From Symsagittifera roscoffensis (taxonomy: Eukaryota; Xenacoelomorpha; Acoela; Convolutidae), in assembly GCF_963678635.1 (NCBI RefSeq), contig NW_026971060.1:49209-113208 (forward strand): a stretch of DNA of 64,000 bases, given 5' to 3'. Both the position numbers and the translations under genes were made by a program. This document shows, in pieces, positions 37,127-48,612 of this stretch (the stretch's first letter is position 1; every line of letters starts with the position of its first letter). Below the pieces are notes generated by a model. That model was given only the letters and a program-made list of their open reading frames with translations. It made no database searches and had not been told where the DNA came from.

Positions 37127-39719
37127 GGCTAAATTTTGTAATCTGCTTTGCGATTTACTACCTTTGCCCTAAACTTTGATTCTAAACAATGATTGAAACT
37201 TCTCGTTTCGATAAATTGCTGGGTACTGATGTGGTTAGTACCACTGATGATTTATTGGAGGTACTTCTGGTTGAAAATTCAGCTGTTCATTGCCACATGC
37301 AAATCACGTTTTTCAATTTCTGCGGTTTTTCCTCGTCTAACACCTCTGCCTTTTCTTTTAATTTGCCTTTTTTGATTTTCAGTTGATAGTCAATATACTG
37401 ATTAGTTCGATTTGTGTTCTGTTTTTGTTTCGAAGGTGGATCCGATTGTTTTTTTTTGGCCGCGCAGCAATTGGTGCTCTCAGTTTGACGTTTACTTTGT
37501 TAATGCAGTTTTGACGATTTTCAGCAGTTCGAAAAATTTCGCAAATTGTGATTCATTTTCTTGTCACGTGGCAAAGGTCATGAGTTGAGGTATCAGGAAA
37601 CTGATCCATCAGTTTTGATCTCAACCAGCCCGGCTTTTTTCATGAACATCAGTTTGATTGGTTCAATCCGATTGTCATTTACTGCATCTATTCTAAGTAG
37701 AAGTCTGTTGTTTGTATCACCGCATCTGCTGTTTTACTATTAATGGGGCTGCTATTGACAAATCTGTTGTTTGATACCCTCGAAATTTTTTTGTTAGGCT
37801 CCCCAGTAATTTTTCAGCGTTCCTGCTCTTTTATTGAATCGGAGTTGCTCTACTTTCAAGACAAATACTTCTTGAAACTTGGAATTGCAAAAGATGACCC
37901 TTTTGGCTGCAAGACATTTCGAGAGACTGGCTCTGATGGCTGCTGACGCAGCTTGATTGTAGCGCATCGTCTCGTAGATGTAGTTGCAGAATTATTTGTT
38001 TGCTGTGGCCCTGGTATTCTACTCCGATGCATCATTGGAACAGATGCTCGAGATTTTTAATAAATCCGAGTTTGTGTAGATTTTTCTTTCAATCAGCATC
38101 AATTTACGCGCTTGCGAATATTGAGTTAGTTTTGAGCTAACTGACTTAGTTTTGTCGATCGATACCTAAAATCTACTTCTTTTTCTTCTGTATCAGTAAC
38201 TCACTTCTCAAACCTCTTAAATGAAACCAGAAGTAGTGATGCTGTAGGTCACAATCTGCAGCTATGATTCTCCAGCTGAAAGAAAAAGCTTAGTGAAACA
38301 TTTTGGTGGCATGTAATAGTTTTCTTCTTTCCCCTTGTCTGTGTCAGCTGATCCTTGATTGTTGCTTTGCTACCCACATGTGACTCAGTTGGTTTTGCTT
38401 TGGTTCAGCGTCATCAAATGTCTTTTCTCGAAATCTTCACCTTTGTGTTGTAGTCTTCAGTTTCCGTGAATTAAATATGAGCTCAGAAATGGTTTTCTAC
38501 GCTGTCAATATGTCATAAACAGTCTTTCGTCTAGTTTTTCTCTATTTGTAGGTTGTTTTCGCTCTGGCATCTTTTAAATTAGCGCAACAGGTATCAGTGA
38601 TTTTTACTGTTATGATATGTTTTGAGCGGAAATCTTGCACTGAGAGATGCTTAGGTCAGACCGATTCCTCTAGATTCTTTTATCATCAATCGAGCAGGTC
38701 AGAGATGATTGGAGTACCCTTTCTCCTCGTTTTCACATCAGTTGGTGTAACGATCGGTTGAACTTTTTTTGGTAAAAAATAGTTATCAATATTTACAAAG
38801 GTAAGTAAATATCAATTTGAGCTCCAGATTGAAGTTAAGGTGAACCTAATCAAAATTACCAACAGGGAGATTACAAAAAGAGGTCAGAAAATTTTTGGGA
38901 CTCGAAATAGGCAATTTTTTATAATCATGGAGATCGAAAAAAGCTATTGCAGATTTAAGGAGGATCGATACTGAGCTCGAGATCAAAAAGAACAGCTCAT
39001 TTCTTTTTTATCAAAAACTACCAAAACCTTTTAATTTTTTAATCAATTTCCAGTTTCTTTAGATGGTTAATGTTTTTTGAATACTACAATGATAACTTAT
39101 CAATTGACCTTCTAACGAATGAGTTTGAAATTTTTATGTTTCTTCAGAGAGCATGAAATTGTTATGAATCAAAGCAAGTGAATCAGTGTGCAATTATTTG
39201 CCGAAGCTTTTGATCCAGACCTTCAGACGAGAAAACTTTAAATTAGTTTAAGTAGCCTGTAGCAATTTGCAAAAAATTAGTTTTTGAGACAATGGAATCA
39301 ATTAGAAAAAATTTAGACGTGTCAGTTCAGTTTCTAAACAAAAAGTTTACACAATATTACAACAGTTTTTTCATTATAGCCAAAAACCGCGACTTATAGC
39401 TCAACGAAGTTACCAAACGAAATTCGGCCAAACACGAAAATGGCTCGTCTCGTTTAGCATCGTAATCATAGTTTTTTCTTCACAAGTTTTGTATTTCGAA
39501 ACTATCTGTAAACTTTGTTTTGCTAAAAAATAATCATTTGAATAATTTTTACTAAGGAATACATTAATTACAAAAGTTTTCCTTAGTAACAATTTTGGTT
39601 CAACTGGTTCAACTTGTGCAAACCTGGGGTTCATTAATTCTGGTAATTCTGGGTGGTATACAAATCCAAGCGACTAAACTAAAGGTTGTCGCAACTAGGT
39701 TAAGACTATGGCGCTCAAC
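37127..39719. other. Unassigned AT-rich DNA
   Basis: Only frames of about 60-90 codons are present and none resembles a known protein. The first kilobase could be the decayed body of the Penelope-like element on the minus strand, but I see no reverse transcriptase motif. No RNA gene or clear tandem repeat was found. Confidence 0.5.
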
Positions 39720-41255
39720 ATTACGAGGCCAAACTGTGCATTCTCTGTATTATAAGCGGAATCCGCAACAGGCCAAAATCAGATTTGTCGCGGAATCCGC
39801 AACATTGCTACTTTTTTTTTATCTTCTATGCTGTTTTGGATCCACAAATAAATACCTAAATTTTGTACCGCTCAAAATCGCTCGAAAAATAGGCGAATTT
39901 GCGGAATCTGCAATTGTATTTGCGGAATCCGGAACAGTTTGTGGAATCCACAAAAAATGATAAAACATTTGTATCGTCAAATTGAGCTGTTGCGTAATCC
40001 GCAACTGTAAGTTGAATTCGCAAATTGTAAGTGGAATCCGCAAATTGTAAGTGGAATCCGCATTTTGTTTGCGGATTCCCTTCACATTATTTTATTTGTG
40101 TAGTAGCCTTTAAAATTATATCTTTTAAATATATGATTTGATTTCACTAGAATAGAAATTTACTAGAGTAGAAACTTACTAGAATAGATCAGTGTTTGGG
40201 ATTAATGGAATCCCAATTACCGACCAATATTTGGGATCGATTAAATCCCAAATACTGAACTAATTCGACGATTTGCTATGCGTTGGGTTTCTAATCACTC
40301 TCAACCTATTGACTCCAAATAATGGATATACTCCATATTCATTCCACATTATTCCAGTTTTTGGGATTTCATCAATACCAAATACTGACCAATATTTGGG
40401 CTCGATGGAATCCCAAATACTGAACTAATTCGACGATTTGCTATACGTTGGGTTTCTAATCACTCTCAACCTAATGACTCCAAATAATTCATATATTCCA
40501 TATTTATTCCAAATTGTTCCAGTTTTTGGGATTTCATCAATCCCAAAAACCTATCAGTATTTGGGATCGATGGAATCCCAAACACTGACCTAATTTGGCG
40601 ATATGCTGTGTGTTGTGTTTCCATACACTCTCAACCCAATGACTACAATTACTGCATTTAATCGGCGTTATTCTTCCAAAATCAGCATTTGGGATTGACG
40701 CAACCCCAAATACTGACCTAATTTGTCAATATGTTGTGTGTTCCATACACTCTCAACTCAATGACTCCAAATATTGAAATTGTTTGGTGTTGTTTTTCCA
40801 AAAACTTAACAGATGACATCCACACCGATTTAGGTAACCAATATTTTAAGACTTGTTCGTGGATTCCGCTGACATTGGTTAATCCTTTGCTTTTAAATTC
40901 CACATTGCTAGAGATAAGAATTCCAGGTCAGCGTTTAATTGTTCATATGCAAGTTCATTATTGAATAAAATTCGGAATCCACTTACAGTTTGCGCAATCC
41001 ACTTAAATTTGCGGATTCCGCTTACATTTTGCGGAATCCAGAACAACTAGCTATATTTTCTTATTGCGGAATCCGCAACAAAACAAATGTGCCGACAAAA
41101 TTTACGTTACAGGAATATGTATGCGGAATCCACTGAAATTTTGTTTGTGGAATCCACTTACGTTTTGGAACATATCTTAAGACTTGTCTCTGGATTCCAG
41201 GAACATACAGACACAAAATTGTGCTCCTATCCAGTGCACAGTTTGGCCTCGTAAT
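39720..41255. mobile_element. DNA-transposon-like element with ~21-bp terminal inverted repeats
   Basis: The left end (39720-39740) and the right end (41235-41255) are perfect reverse complements of each other, with the core GAGGCCAAACTGTGCA. The interior has no transposase frame. It holds arrays of the near-palindrome GCGGAATCCGCAA near both ends (39755-40080 and 40965-41165) and about four degenerate 130-170 bp repeats in the centre (40190-40800). A third, single terminus lies at 47042-47060. No clear target-site duplication is visible. This is a non-autonomous element or a composite foldback element. Confidence 0.7.
40190..40800. repeat. Four degenerate tandem units, about 130-170 bp
   Basis: Units begin near 40223, 40389, 40557 and 40683 with ATTTGGGAT.GATGGAATCCC and share AATACTGAACTAATTCGACG and ACTCTCAACC.AATGACTCC. 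Spacing is 166, 168 and 126 bp. Each unit contains a small TTGGGATT...AATCCCAA inverted repeat. Confidence 0.8.
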
Positions 41256-42792
41256 GAGGTAAGTGGCACGGTTGTGGGGAGAGGGGAGACACTAATTGTT
41301 AAAAATGGGCGGGGTGTGGTGACGGTTGAGCGGCCCGTAAATGTGAGGGGGATTGACCTAAAGGGAGACAGTAAATACATGAGAAGGTAGAGAAGGTAGA
41401 GAGATGGGGGAGGATGGTGTAAACGTGGGCAAAATGGGGTCGGTTGAACGTTTTTCAATTTTTACTTTTTTGTACAATGTATATTCAATAGATAAAGAAT
41501 AGACGCTCTTGCAAAGTTTGTTCAAAATTTCTTCGAAATTAATCGATTTAACCACTAAAAGAAAATGGTTTATAATTATTTTAATTGTTTTTAATTTAAA
41601 AAAACTCGATTCTTATAAATTATCTTGAAAATAATCAAGACATGATTGTTCCGACTGCCCATTAAAGGGGCTCAAATATTTTTTTTTGGTAAATGAAATA
41701 TTAAAAAACTAGAGTCGTTTATGGAATTAATAAGACTAATTATAGCGTGCCTCAATTCAAGTTGGAACGATCATGGGTGCGGAAAAACTGCCACGCGCAC
41801 ATCCTAACTTTATTCTAGTGCAAGCATACTGGCTTGGCAATCCGAAGATTTCCGGATCGATGCCTTTACGCCGTCAACTTTTCCAAAATTGGTCTGAACA
41901 AAAAACACCCCGGGCATATATGTTTCTAACTTTCTCTGTAAGTTAGAGCAATCAGAGCCAAAAATATTAAAAATTCAGCGATAGATAAAAACGGATTTTG
42001 TGTCTCGTAAACAAGCGATTTTATTGACATTATTCTCGAGTTCGTGGTCTGATTTATTGTCTGTAATGAATTATTACAGATTATTTTTGACCCGGAAATT
42101 CATTTCAATTGATTGAAATCTATAGGTTCTCGGTGCAGGATTGCTAGTTTTCTTTGATTTGATTTGTTTTTTTGAATTCCACGAACAAGCAGCTAAAACC
42201 CTGTATCGCTTAAAAGTGCTCCAAAAAATAATTTTTTAAATCGTTTTTATCGTTATTTGTTATTATTAGTTTTGTTATTATCATTTTTTCAAGTTTTTCC
42301 AGCAAACACTGCTTCATAGACCTTAAAAGGTAGCCGGAACATTTAAGGCCTTGCCTTGATGAGAGCAGTCTTGTAGCAATTTGTTTTTTTATGATGTGTG
42401 GGAAAAAAATTTTACTACGTTTCTTTCGTTTCATTTTTTATTTTTTTAAACAAAAACTTTTCCATAGTCCTTAAATTGCAGTCGGAGTATTCAGGGCTCC
42501 AATAGGCTTGCTTTAGAGTTTTTCTTGAAACCATTGCAACAACTGTCTATTATAGTTCTTCCATATGACATAAGCTATTACATTGATTTTTTTTTGGATC
42601 TTCTCTATGATATTTTTAAAATGAAACAATCTCGTTAAGAAATCCAACTAAATCAGAATTCAATTGAGTGCTATGATTGATAGCTGATGATTGAAAAACG
42701 ACTGCTTAAGTTTTACGATCAAATCCCAGAGGTTTTTAACGAGTGAGCGTGATATATCGAATCGATTTTTTCAATCAAAGATTAGTTTCATG
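41256..42792. other. Unassigned spacer with decayed copies of the GGCAGTC repeat
   Basis: Positions 41256-41450 are G-rich on the plus strand with no recognisable protein. Two decayed copies of the CCTTAAAAGGCAGTCGG repeat end lie at about 42290-42375 and 42455-42550. The remainder is AT-rich without a supported gene. Confidence 0.5.
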
Positions 42793-43704
42793 CAAATTGC
42801 CGTATGAAAAATATTTAACTATTTCATTTTGTGAGTTTATGAGGGGGTAAAAAAAAGAAATAGCTATTTAAAATTGTTAGGCATCACTGAAAACCTGGAC
42901 ATTTCCCAAATATGTATCCGAAATCTATTAATTTGGAGGTTGCGAAACTACCATATTTTTACGGGAAAAAAATGTCGCAAATTAATGATTTATGTTAGAA
43001 TAGATCTCAATTAGCTTGACTCTGTCCCATTGGCACTATTCTCAGAGCCGAATCACTCCCCGGGCATACGCTGAGCCTCCGTAACCCTGATCCTTTGCAT
43101 AAAACTAAAAAGTAAGTTAATTACTTTTCAAAAATTTCACAATGCTGATATTTCGCTTAAAATCAAAATTGTTTTGAATAATTGAACACAAAGTTTTGCC
43201 TGCTATTATTTTGTTTTCAAACGTTTTGGTTTTATTTTCAAAGTTATTGTCTCAAATAACAATTTTCAAAGCTCCACATTGTAACAAAATAATAGCAGGC
43301 AAAACTTTGCGTTCAATTATTCAAAACAATTTTGATTTTAAGCGAAATATCAGCATTGTGAAATTTTTGAAAAGTCATTAACTTATTTTTTAGTGTTATG
43401 CAAAGGATCAGCGTTACGGAGGCTCAGCGTATGCCTGGGGCTGATTCGGCTCTGAGAATAGTGCCAATGGGACAGAGTCAAGCTAATTGAGATCTATTCT
43501 AACATAAATCATTAATTTGTCACATTTTTTTCCCGTAAAAATATGGTAGTTTCGCAACCTCCAAATTAATCAATTTCGGATACATATTTGGGAAATGTCC
43601 AGGTTTTCAGTAATGCCTAACAATTTTAAATTGCTATTTCTTTTTTCTACCCCCTCATAAACTCACAAAATGAAATAGTTAAATATTTTTCATACAGCAA
43701 TTTG
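42793..43704. repeat. 912-bp near-perfect palindrome (foldback element)
   Basis: The left arm 42793-43215 and the right arm 43283-43704 are reverse complements over about 422 bp, with few mismatches and one or two single-base indels, around a 67-bp loop. Matching landmarks include GAGTTTATGAGGGGGTA with TACCCCCTCATAAACTC, and CCTGCTATTATTTTGTT with AACAAAATAATAGCAGG. No transposase frame exists. It could be a foldback-type element or a recent inverted duplication; a transcript would form a long hairpin. Confidence 0.92.
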
Positions 43705-44106
43705 TGGAAGTTACGGAATATTTGTGCTCGGGGTGGTTTTTTTTTCTTCAACTTGAAAAAATATTTGACATGTGATTGTTTGTCGTAAAGTTATGAGGGC
43801 TTAAAGATTGCCACTTTGGTCATCTTGGCCAATTTGGGACAACTTACGCGCGATATATTTCGCGCTATTAAAGCGTAAGCGAGATTTAATCCGTCTTAGA
43901 AATTGTTCCAAATTGGTTCAAGGAAGATTATATGCCATAATATATTTGTCAATAGGAGCAAAATCTATCACTTTATACTTAATGTGGCGTGTGGGGTGAT
44001 GTTTTCACAAAAAATCTCGATTTTTTTAGAAAAAAAATTTAATTTCATTTCCTTACATTTATATTTTCCAAGTTATTACTGCTCTATAGACCTTAAAAGG
44101 CAGTCA

Positions 44107-44307
44107 GGCTCTTTTTCCTTTTCCCCCCACCTCAGTCAAACATGAATTTTATGGTCTAACGAGTGGTTTTACAAGGTTATTTATGGAGACCAAATATGCT
44201 TGTTATGGCCTAATTAGTCTGCATGTCAATTTTCACGACAATCGGACAAAACGAACAGTAACTTCAAATATAAAAATTTGCAGGTGGGGGGAAAAGGAAA
44301 AAGAGCC
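44107..44307 (+). mobile_element. 201-bp MITE, nested insertion with 8-bp target duplication
   Basis: Ends are GGCTCTTTTTCCTTTTCCCC and GGGGAAAAGGAAAAAGAGCC, inverted repeats of about 25-28 bp. It sits inside a repeat unit and is flanked by GGCAGTCA (44099-44106) and GGCAGTCG (44308-44315), a 7/8 match; other copies of the repeat show a single GGCAGTC at this place. An 8-bp duplication fits a hAT-type transposase acting in trans. Confidence 0.85.
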
Positions 44308-44460
44308 GGCAGTCGGAACATTCAGGGCTTCGCCCTGATGCGAGCAGTCTTGTTCAGTTTTTCTCATTGTTTTTACTTTTGTAATGAAAGTAACGGAATA
44401 TTTAAGCTCGGCGTGATTTTTTTGTTCAGACAAATTTCAGCTTTTTAACTAGCCATTTTT

Positions 44461-44662
44461 GGCTCTTTTTCCTTTTTCCCCCCACCTCGTATGAGCATCA
44501 ATTTAATGATATAATGAGTGGTTTTACAAGGTTAATTATGAAGACCAAATATGTTTGTCATAGCCCGATTAGTCGGCATGCCAGTTTTCTCGTTCATCGG
44601 TTTGTGGGAACAGTAATTTTACTTAAAAAAATTGCAGGTGGGGTGGAAAAGGAAAAAGGGCC
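44461..44662 (+). mobile_element. Second copy of the GGCTCTTTTTCC MITE
   Basis: 202 bp with termini GGCTCTTTTTCC and GGAAAAAGGGCC and the same interior landmarks as the first copy (GAGTGGTTTTACAAGGTTA, AGACCAAATATG). Flanks CCATTTTT and CTGATTTT are only a partial match, so its target duplication has decayed. It interrupts the second tandem unit. Confidence 0.8.
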
Positions 44663-45630
44663 CTGATTTTTTTTATATCAATTTAAATTGTACTTTTATT
44701 CTGAGCTTAATTGAAAAAGATATTTCACCAGTGATCATTTTTGTTAAAATTATGGGGTTTAAAGATGCCATTTTGGGCAAATTTGGGACAATTAAGGCCC
44801 GATATATAAAGCTAAGATTTACTCCGTCTGAGAAATCGTTCCAAACCGGTTGAGGGAAGCTTATTTGCCATAATTGAGTTGTTACAAGGAGCGAAATTTA
44901 TCACTTTATGTCCTTTGTACCTAATATGTCGTGCAAAAATCTTAAATTAAAACTAATTTCTTTTTTACATTTAATTGTTATTTTATCTTTTTATTTTAAT
45001 TTTTCATGTTATCACTGCTCCATAGGCCTTAAAAGGCAGTCAGAAAATTCAAGGCCTTGCCCTGATACGAGCGGTCTTGTTGTTCCGACGTTCGATCCGA
45101 AAGTAACGGAATATTTGTGCTCGGGTTGGGTTTTTTTCCTTCAGACAAATTTCCTTCAGACTTTTTAACTAGCCATTTTTGCCGGAATTTTTATATATCA
45201 TTCAAAAGGTATTAATGTCCTGAGCTTAAATTTGAAAAGATATTTCACCTGTGATCATTTTTCGTAAAGTTATGAGGGTTTAAAGATTGCCATTTTGGCC
45301 ATTTTGACCAATTTGGGACAATTAACGCGCAATATAATTCGCGCTATTAACGCGTAAGCGAGTTTTAACCCGTCTTATAAATAGTTCCAAATTGGTTGAA
45401 CGAAGCTTATTTGCCATAATTGATTTGTTACAAGGAGCGAAACCTATTCTTTTGTACTTTATTTGGCGTGTGGGGGATGATTTTCATAAAAAATTTCAAA
45501 TTTTAGAAAAAACATTTTGCATTTTAATTTATTTCATTTAAATTTTTTTTATGTATTACTGCTGCTCAATAAACCTTAAAAGGCAGTCGGAACATTCAGG
45601 GCTTTGCCCTGATACGAGCAGTTTTGTTCG

Positions 45631-46090
45631 AATTTAGTACTAAAGAATATGCGATAATGAATTATAATGGATTAGATTTGATCGAGTTCATGGAATTTCT
45701 TGACAAACATAACTTTATTGCCAAAACTAATGGCTTATAATCGGTTGTACAGATAATATTGATATTGATATTATATTATTGATATAATATAATTGATTTC
45801 GCGGTCTGATTTTTGCATCTGTAATATATTATAACAAAATAGTGTAATATTGTTTCGCAAATCCATTATAATCGTTACAGATTTGGGGGTCCGATGTTGC
45901 TAGTTTTCTTTGATTTTCGTGGGTAACAAACAGCAATATATCTATTGCGAAATCTGCGAAAAAATTAATGGGCCGACAAAATTTATCGGAGGGGTTTGGG
46001 GGCTCGGAACTGAGCTTATGCCCTTCCCCCTCGGAACTGAACTGAGCTTATATTTTAGAGGAAGTCTAAAGTCCTACAGACACCACAACA
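45631..46090. other. AT-rich spacer
   Basis: No gene or RNA recognised. It includes a short AT palindromic run around 45760-45795. Confidence 0.5.
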
Positions 46091-47027
46091 CCCGGGTTGA
46101 CCAAAACTTCTTATCATACAATTTCCATATATGAGAAACTTCTTGTCATACAATTTCATACAATTCCATACGTACAGAAAATTGTATGAAAACTCTATGA
46201 TAAACATTTTCCATATATGAAAATTGTATGATAGGTGTTTTCCCATAAACCAAAAATTTTGATTTTTTCTTTCTAAATTTTGTTTCTGAAAAACTGTCAG
46301 TTGTAGTTGCAACCGAACACAAGTGACAAAGCCCTTGGTTACTCAAAACACCAAAGGTTGGACGGTCTTGCATTTGCAATGCATAGAAAACGACCTGAAT
46401 TTCGCTGTCTTTCACAATTCATATAACAAAAGTAACAAACTTATGTTGTTTGGCAAAATTTTTCTAAATGATGATTATATTAAATTTTTGAATTTCAAAT
46501 TATCAGACATTGATCAAGGCGTACATTAACACCCCATACAAAAAAAAAGGAATTTTCAGCGTTTTTGAAAAAAAAAATTAAGTGAAAAGAAAATAAAAGC
46601 CAATTTTATTGTATCCAGGACTACGTTATGCACACAAAATATTAAATTTTGCATGCAAAAATTTTTTTTTCAAAAAATGTTTGTTTGCGTACGAAAATCG
46701 ATTCGCGGTTGAAAAAAAAACAAAAAAATTTTTGGGCCAAATTTTCAAAATTACTTCAAAAATGTTTTGTGTCGCCATCAAAAAAATGCCAGTCATACAA
46801 TTTCCATATATGGGAATTGTATGATAAGCATTTTTTTCAAAAAACGAAAACCTCAGTTTTTATCACCAGATTGTTTTATTAGAATCAAACAGCCACAGAA
46901 ATGAGTTTATACCAGTTTTCAACCATTTTTAGAAATTGTATGAAAATTGTATGACAAGCATTTTCCCACACACTTGATGTATGGAATTGTATGATAAGCA
47001 TTTTTGGTGTATGGAGGTCAACCCGGG
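46091..47027. mobile_element. CCCGGGTTGACC-ended non-autonomous element
   Basis: The left end starts CCCGGGTTGACC and continues with TTATCATACAATTTCCATA; the right end is the reverse complement pattern, TATGGAATTGTATGATAAGC ... GGTCAACCCGGG, with an 11-bp insertion between the two conserved blocks. Internal copies of the TCATACAATTTCCATATATG motif occur at 46117, 46196 and 46794. There is no transposase frame. Partial copies of the right end occur twice at 60160-60480. Confidence 0.65.
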
Positions 47028-47164
47028 CATGCGACTATTTTATGCAGTTTGGCCTCGTGATGAAACAATCAAAACAAAAAAATTAAAATTATCTTCAGTC
47101 AGTCATTAACTTCATTCAGTCAATTAACTTCGTAATAAAAATATAAGTAAAAAGTCAGTAGCCT

Positions 47165-47446
47165 TCAAATAAGCAAAGAAGTGTCATCAGCATCAGTCAA
47201 GGATTCCCATCCAGATGCTTGATATCCCCATGGGCTGACATATTTCTCTTTGCAATAGAAGAAATAGCACGTTTTCCCCTCGGGACAGTCTTTTGCACTC
47301 CAACAGGCTTTTCGGTAACCTATTCCCTCACATTTTCCTTCAAAGCATACGTGTCCACTGCCGCAGTCGGTGTCTTGTTCACAATTTTGTGTTGCTATTA
47401 TCGTCAAAACCGCACAGATGACAGCTGCAAAAAGTTTGTAACCCAT
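47165..47446 (-). CDS. Small secreted cysteine-rich protein (two C-x5-C-x5-C-x4-C repeats)
   Basis: A 93-codon single-exon minus-strand frame from the ATG at 47446. Residues 1-20 form a signal peptide (hydrophobic core LFAAVICAVLTIIA). The mature part has eight cysteines, 22, 28, 34, 39 and 48, 54, 60, 65, which form two identical spacings C-x5-C-x5-C-x4-C, the second clearly a duplicate of the first (DTDCGSGHVC versus AKDCPEGKTC). Such D.DC..G..C modules are common in secreted invertebrate proteins and resemble EB or Dickkopf-type cysteine modules; no specific family can be named. The C-terminal 25 residues lack cysteines. A TATA-like sequence lies about 90 bp upstream. No AATAAA is visible close downstream. 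Confidence 0.7.
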   Translation of the reverse strand: MGYKLFAAVICAVLTIIATQNCEQDTDCGSGHVCFEGKCEGIGYRKACWSAKDCPEGKTCYFFYCKEKYVSPWGYQASGWESLTDADDTSLLI

Positions 47447-47532
47447 ATTGACACGTTCTCGAAAACAACTATGTCGTTTGAATATAAATTAAATTAAATT
47501 GTTTAGTTTGAAGAGATAACAAGAATAAGTGA

Positions 47533-47539
47533 TTTTATA
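47533..47539 (-). promoter_or_regulatory. TATA-like box upstream of secreted-protein gene
   Basis: TATAAAA on the minus strand, about 87 bp before the ATG at 47446. The distance would leave a 5' leader of about 60 bases. Its position is suggestive only, in an AT-rich setting. Confidence 0.35.
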
Positions 47540-47814
47540 TGATGGTCGACCCTCTTTTTTTGAAATTTTGAAATGAAATTTTTTGAGCTTGTCCCGCTCA
47601 ATTTTAATTTGAAGAAGATTTCAAGACTTGATTTTCAATGAACTGAATAATCAAACAGAAAGTCGTAGAATATAAATTTTGCTTTTAATGAATTCAAAGG
47701 CTTTTTTCTAAACCAAAATAGAAAATTGTAAATTGTAAACTTACAAAAAACATTTGCTTGAAAACTCTTAACACGATGATTTGCATATAAGAATCGCTGT
47801 GAATTGCAAAGAAA

Positions 47815-48190
47815 AGGAAAAGTATTTGTGCTCGGGGTGCTCGGGTTGCTTACAAAAGTATTTTCAGTTATAATCATTTTTTGTAAAGTATAAGGTTTTA
47901 ATATTGCCAATTTGGCCAAATTGGGCTTTTTTTCCTCCATCATAAATCAACCAAATTGAAGTAATGCATGATGTTTGTTCTTACTTAAACGTTACTAGAC
48001 GCTTATATCTTCACTTTAACCTTTGCATAGCGTGAGAAGCGGGAGTTTTCAAAAAAATATATATCTAAAAATTTTCCTTACTTTTTAATAGTTTATCAGA
48101 TTTTTTAACTGAATTGTTAGAACATATTTCAATGACAAAACAGGGCAGTTGGAACATATACAAATTCTCCCTAATACGAGCAGTCTTGTT
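47815..48190 (+). repeat. Diverged fourth unit of the GTAACGGAATATTT repeat
   Basis: It shares in order GTATTTGTGCTCGGGGTG, GTAAAGTATAAGG.TTTAA, ATTTGGCC and the ending CTAATACGAGCAGTCTTGTT with the units at 43.7-45.6 kb. It also contains a fragment of a MITE end (GGGCTTTTTTTCCTCC) at about 47925, where other units carry complete MITEs elsewhere. Confidence 0.6.
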
Positions 48191-48612
48191 ATATTTTGTT
48201 CACGCTGACCATTTTATTTGCAGTTTCAAGTTTCTTGGCAGTTTTATTTGCAATTAAAAAATTAGCGGCTCTCTCAAACCAATTTGTAATAAACTCAAAA
48301 ACTCAAAGGAGGGACTTCAAAAGAGCAATAAATAAAAGTGTAAAAATCAACAGGAATTCTGGTATTAAGGCCAAAAACTGAATGTTCCGAATGCCATTTT
48401 TGTCAAAAAATGATGAAATAATTGAAAAAAAAATTCTATTTTTTTTTACTTTTTCCGCGTGCAAGCTAAAAAAAGTTAAAAAAAATGACATACACTTTTT
48501 GTCTGGTAACGCAATATTTACAGCAAAACGCTGGCCACATTTCAATGTGCAATGATTGAATACGTTGCTTGCCCTAAAGCAGCACGCTGCTGGGAGATCT
48601 AATGACATATTT

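Larger units (their letters stand above)
43705..45630 (+). repeat. Tandem array of three ~0.5-kb interspersed-repeat units
   Basis: Units begin near 43707, 44391 and 45099 with GTAACGGAATATTTGTGCTC and end near 44355, 45080 and 45630 with CCTGATACGAGCAGTCTTGT. Shared internal words include AAAGTTATGAGGG, TTGGGACAATTAACGCGC and TAAAAGGCAGTCGGAAC. The first two units are longer because each carries a ~200-bp MITE insertion. A fourth, diverged unit lies at about 47815-48190. There is no open frame; this is a non-autonomous interspersed repeat of unknown class. Confidence 0.8.

Noticed and set aside
36891..37172. 93-codon plus-strand frame
   Set aside because: Antisense to the Penelope GIY-YIG remnant, which is the recognisable strand.
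41177..41458. 93-codon Pro/Ser-rich minus-strand frame next to the 41255 terminus
   Set aside because: No recognised domain; it crosses the terminal inverted repeat of the element, so it is not a coherent gene.
45625..45640. GTTCGAATT as a possible tRNA/SINE B-box
   Set aside because: No matching A-box or cloverleaf at the right distance; no tRNA gene found in the window.
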